Below, one piece after another: positions 9,015 through 12,745 of a stretch of 12,745 nt of DNA. A program made the position numbers and the translations under genes. Positions within the stretch are counted from its first letter, which is position 1. Each line of letters starts with the position of its first letter. Source of the stretch: CAIVPM01 sp049242865 (GTDB taxonomy: Bacteria; Bacteroidota; Bacteroidia; Chitinophagales; Chitinophagaceae); assembly GCA_049242865.1 (NCBI GenBank), contig JBMLOR010000280.1, forward strand, positions 1 through 12,745, read 5' to 3'. The notes under the pieces are model-generated. The model was not told where the DNA came from. It made no database searches and saw only the letters and a program-made list of their open reading frames with translations.

Positions 9015-10858
9015 CCATCGAAAAGGTTAATTACTTTTTGTACTTTTTTCTTTCCAATAGATTGGGTTGTAAACGTATTAGATTTTAAATCTCTATAACC
9101 TTTATAAATATGGCAGTAAATTTTATTAGCATTATAAGTAAAACCATATTCACCAAACAAAGGTTGCCAAGGGCCGCCTCTTGTATTGTAAATTCCATTG
9201 CCCACCTTACTTAGCCAATTACCCATTTTAAGTAAAACTTCTTGTTGGTTTTGAGGAATTACTCCTTCTCTATCAGGCGAAACATTTAAAAGAAAATTTA
9301 CATTACGTACCACACAATTCGATAAATATTGTACAATTTCTTCATAGCTATACACTTTAGAGTTGGGTCTGAAGCCCCATCCTCCTTTTTGCAAGCTCAC
9401 ACATTTTTCTGTGAACTCTTTTGTACGAATGTTACCTGAAGTATAACCTCCACCTTCTTCAGAAAAAACATCACCAATCCATGAAAATCTTGTATTTACA
9501 ATCATTTCTGGTTGATATTTTCTTACAACACCCATAATGCCCAAAGCTTTACCTGTTGAATCTTCTTTGGTAATATATCTTTCATTTATAGGCCATTCGT
9601 TTGTGGTGTCTTGATATTTTCCTGGGTTCCAAAATTTTCTATCGAGTGGTCTATTAGCAGTTTGTGCTAACCAAGCACCATCCCAAAACATGTAACTTAT
9701 TTTACCATAGTCTTTCATTAGTTTGGTTACTTGTTCGTAGACTTCTTCTTTCATCACCCTAGCATCTTCTTTATGCCATTTGGCAGTTTTATAACCCCAA
9801 ATGTTGGGTTTACAATCGTTACCAAAAACATCGTAATATCCTGGATAACGCCAACTCATAGGAGAATAATATAAACCAACTCTCAAACCTGCAGCTCTTA
9901 CAGCATCGGTATATTCTTTAATTAAATCTCTACCTAAATCTTTTTGGCTATTCCAACTTGCAGGATGTTTACTATCAAATAAAGCATATCCATCGTGATG
10001 CCTTGTAGTAAGTACCATGTATTTCATTCCTGCTCTTTTTGCTAAATCTGCCCATTGAGATGGATTATATTTTGCAGCAGTAAAGCCTTTTGCAGAATCT
10101 CTTGCTCTGCGTTGATAATAATCTTGCCCCCATGCTTCTTGATGCCTTACCCATTCATTTCCTTCTGGCATGGCAGCATACACACCCCAATGAATAAACA
10201 TGCCAAACTTATCATTTACATAGCCACTCATAGTTTCATCAGATTGTTGACGTACACCCAAATCTTCTTCAAGTACTCTTTTTGTTAAGGGCAAAAATTC
10301 TTGTAATACTGGTTTTGGAGCCTCGCCCAAATACATTAATTCTATCTGATCTACATAAGCACTTCCATTTCCACCAGGATGTACAAAAGAAATCATCATT
10401 GTATCTATACTAAAAGCTGTTTGAAAATCGAGGGTTATTTTTGTATAAGCAGTAAGACTGCTAGTTACTGACTTTGCAGCACCGCCATAATTGCTTACAA
10501 TCATTTGAATTTCTTCGGCACCCGACTCAGTTTTTACATAGGCCGAAAGTTGATACAATGCATTGTTTCTTACTTTAAATTCTTGATTACAAAAAGCTCT
10601 TTCTGGCCCAACTCTTACAGCATAATTTCCTGAATATGGCTCTTTTACCACTGATGAAAATTTTGTTCGCCAATGCCTCCAACCATCCATTGTACCTGTT
10701 TCAAAATCGGCATTTTTAATTAAATGTGTTTCATTGATAGGTGTTTGTGCTTGTAGATGAATGATTTGAAATACAATCATACAAATAATCATCGACAATA
10801 ATTTCTTTGATTTGCTAGGTAAAATTCTACTAGAAAATCGTTTTTTAAAAGCAATCAT
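9015..10858 (-). CDS. Alpha-L-fucosidase, GH29, with N-terminal CBM-like domain (copy A, 3' end lost in gap)
   Basis: ATG at 10858 opens 614 full codons plus a glycine (GGN) before the N run. The signal peptide is long, with a basic n-region (KKRFSSRILPSKSKK), a hydrophobic core and cleavage near LQAQT (about residue 38). Residues about 45-178 (NADFETGTMDGW...) form a CBM4/9-like jelly roll. The GH29 barrel follows from about 212: GMFIHWGVY (219-227), TRHHDG (285-290), and FWDGA with Asp393 as expected nucleophile (codon 9682-9680). TEKCVSLQKGGWGF aligns with the family's WET...WGY segment, and LLNVSPDREG with its NIGP-type segment. The C-terminal beta-sandwich is cut at INLFDG; about 40 residues are missing compared with copy B. 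It should release terminal alpha-L-fucose, with the N-terminal domain binding the glycan (inference). It starts 30 bases after the stop of copy B. Confidence 0.93.
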
Positions 10859-10888
10859 TTGTTGAAATGTGTTTTTAGAATAAAGGAA

Positions 10889-12745
10889 TTATTTATAAAT
10901 ATTTTCGGTGAGGGTAATTTCTAAAATTGTTACAAAGGGGTTTTGTTGATAATCAATGTCACTAATGGTGATGGTATTGTCGTCATTTTTTACCCATTTA
11001 AGTTCTTTTCCATCAAATACATTAACTACTTTACTTACCGTTTTTTTACCAATAGACTGTGTAATAAACTGATTAGTTTTAATTTCTCGATAGCCTTCGT
11101 AAATGTGACAATAAATTTTATTGTCTTTGTAAGTAAATCCATATTCTCCATACAAAGGTTGCCAAGGGCCACCTCTTGTGTTGTAAATACCTTTACCTAC
11201 CTTACTTAACCAAGCACCCATTTTAAGCAATACTTCTTGCTGGTTTTGTGGTATTACACCTTCTCTATCTGGTGAAACATTTAATAATAAATTACTGTTT
11301 CTTACCACACAGTTTGATAAATACAAAGCAATTTCTTCAAAACTGTACACTTTTGAATTGGGCTTAAAACCCCAACCACCACGTTGTAAGCTCACACATT
11401 TTTCTGCTACAATTGTATTGCTAATTTTACCAGAAGAATAAGAACCTCCTTCTTCAACATGTACATCACCCACCCATCCAAAACGTTCATTTAACAACAT
11501 ATCTGGCTGAAATTTTCTGGCCATTCCTAAAACGCCGAGTGCTTTACCTGTTGAATCTTCTCTAGTGACATATTTTTCATTTACAGGCCAAATGTTGTTT
11601 GGATTTTGATACCTGCCAGCATCCCAAAACGAATCTGACAATGGTTTATTTTTCACTTGCCCTAACGAAGCCCCATCCCAAAATATATAATTAAGTTTAC
11701 CATAGTTTTTGAATAAATTGGTTACTTGTTCAAACACCTCTTCTTTCATCATAGTAACATCATCTTTATGCCATTTTGCAGCTTTACTATAACCCCATAC
11801 ATTTTGTAAAACATTGTTGCCAAATGGGTCATAAAAACCTTCATATTTCCAATTAACGGGAGAATAATACAAGCCAACTTTTAAGCCTGCTTTTCTTACA
11901 GCATTGGCATATTCTTTAACCAAATCTCTTCCTAACTCTTGCTGACTAGTCCAGCTAAATGGATGTTTACTTTCAAATAAAGCAAAGCCATCGTGATGAC
12001 GAGCAGTAAGTACTGTGTACTTCATCCCAGCCTTTTTTGCCAAAGCTGCCCATTCTGTTGGATTATATTTAGCTGCAGTAAATCCTTTTTCAGAATCTCT
12101 TGCTCGGCCTCTGTAATATTCGCTCGACCAAGCTTCTTGATGCCTTACCCACTCGCTACCTTCAGGCATGGCACTATAAACGCCCCAATGAATAAACATA
12201 CCAAACTTATCATTCAAAAACCAATCTACTTTTTCATTGCTTTGTTGTGCCACACCTCCTGCAACCTTTGGTACTCTTGGTTGATAAGACATAAATTCTT
12301 GCAGTTTTGGTTTGGGTGCTTCTCCTAAATACAACAACTCCACCTGATCTATAAAAGCACTGCCTGTGCCAGCAGGATGAACAAATGAGATAAGAATACT
12401 ATCTATTTTGAAAGCAGTTTGAAAATCAACACTAACTTTTGTATAAGCTGTAACACTGCTCGAAACTGTTTTTGTTGGGTTGCCATGGTTACTAATAATA
12501 AGCTGAACTTCTTCTGCTCCTGACTCAGTTTTTACGTATGCTGAAATTCTGTACAAAGCATTTGAACGCACTACAGCTTCTTGATTACATACACCTCTAT
12601 CAGGTCCAATTTTTACTGCATATTTACCTGAGTAGGCATCACTTACAATTGTAGCATTTTTAGTACGCCAATGCCTCCAACCTTGAGTTGTACCAGTTTC
12701 AAAATCGGGATTTTTTATTAAATGAGTTTCGTTGATGGGCGTTTG
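10889..12745 (-). CDS. Alpha-L-fucosidase, GH29, with N-terminal CBM-like domain (copy B, 5' end beyond window)
   Basis: The frame is open from the right edge; 618 codons precede the stop (TAA at 10889-10891). The GTG at 12571 is internal, because the upstream codons encode QTPINETHLIKN and DFETG, matching copy A from its residue 38. Only the signal peptide and start, about 37 codons, are outside the window. Domain order equals copy A: CBM4/9-like jelly roll, then GH29 barrel with GMFIHWGVY, ARHHDG, and FWDGA with expected nucleophile Asp at codon 11677-11675, followed by an intact C-terminal beta-sandwich ending in TENIYK without a T9SS domain. By eye about three quarters of barrel residues equal copy A. 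Both copies keep the catalytic motifs, so both are probably active, perhaps with different linkage or aglycone preference (inference). Confidence 0.93.
   Translation of the reverse strand, partial: QTPINETHLIKNPDFETGTTQGWRHWRTKNATIVSDAYSGKYAVKIGPDRGVCNQEAVVRSNALYRISAYVKTESGAEEVQLIISNHGNPTKTVSSSVTAYTKVSVDFQTAFKIDSILISFVHPAGTGSAFIDQVELLYLGEAPKPKLQEFMSYQPRVPKVAGGVAQQSNEKVDWFLNDKFGMFIHWGVYSAMPEGSEWVRHQEAWSSEYYRGRARDSEKGFTAAKYNPTEWAALAKKAGMKYTVLTARHHDGFALFESKHPFSWTSQQELGRDLVKEYANAVRKAGLKVGLYYSPVNWKYEGFYDPFGNNVLQNVWGYSKAAKWHKDDVTMMKEEVFEQVTNLFKNYGKLNYIFWDGASLGQVKNKPLSDSFWDAGRYQNPNNIWPVNEKYVTREDSTGKALGVLGMARKFQPDMLLNERFGWVGDVHVEEGGSYSSGKISNTIVAEKCVSLQRGGWGFKPNSKVYSFEEIALYLSNCVVRNSNLLLNVSPDREGVIPQNQQEVLLKMGAWLSKVGKGIYNTRGGPWQPLYGEYGFTYKDNKIYCHIYEGYREIKTNQFITQSIGKKTVSKVVNVFDGKELKWVKNDDNTITISDIDYQQNPFVTILEITLTENIYK

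Larger units (their letters stand above)
9015..12745 (-). repeat. Tandem duplication of a fucosidase gene (copies A and B)
   Basis: Two adjacent same-strand genes share domain order and most residues, from QTPINETHLIKN to FDG. For example, the stretch containing LLNVSPDREGVIPQNQQEV is the same in both proteins. At DNA level that region differs at many third codon positions, so the duplication is old and protein sequence has been held by selection, or one copy was acquired from a relative. Confidence 0.85.

Overview
The window is a stretch of A+T-rich bacterial DNA that most likely comes from the phylum Bacteroidota. One protein ends in a type IX secretion (T9SS) sorting domain, the start codons lack Shine-Dalgarno motifs, and the gene content is that of a polysaccharide utilization locus (PUL). 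The exact genus cannot be read from the sequence. A run of exactly 100 N (8915-9014) marks a scaffold gap, so this is probably a draft or metagenomic assembly.

All seven genes lie on the minus strand and are tightly packed, so transcription runs from high to low coordinates. In that order they are: a GH29 alpha-L-fucosidase with an N-terminal carbohydrate-binding-like domain (copy B, cut by the right window edge); a tandem paralogue of it (copy A, 3' end lost in the N gap); a clan GH-A glycoside hydrolase of the GH128-like 'catalytic core' type with a T9SS sorting domain (5' end lost in the gap); a sialate-O-acetylesterase-like SGNH esterase; a GH16 lipoprotein; a 905-residue protein that joins two complete SGNH/GDSL esterases; and a third GH29 fucosidase of different architecture that runs off the left edge. 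Known spacers are 30, 11, 117, 77 and 6 bases. The 117-base spacer before the GH16 gene carries a perfect 16-base palindrome with a central CG, of the kind bound by LacI-family regulators.

Together the set encodes three fucosidases, at least three esterase active sites and two endo-type backbone hydrolases. The natural reading (inference) is a cooperative system that strips fucose and O-acetyl groups from a decorated polysaccharide and cuts its backbone, plausibly a beta-1,3-linked glucan or galactan. No SusC/SusD pair, sulfatase, sialidase or regulator is inside the window, so the substrate remains open. Nothing here is clearly outside known families. The most unusual items are the double-esterase fusion, the old tandem fucosidase duplication and the palindromic operator candidate.
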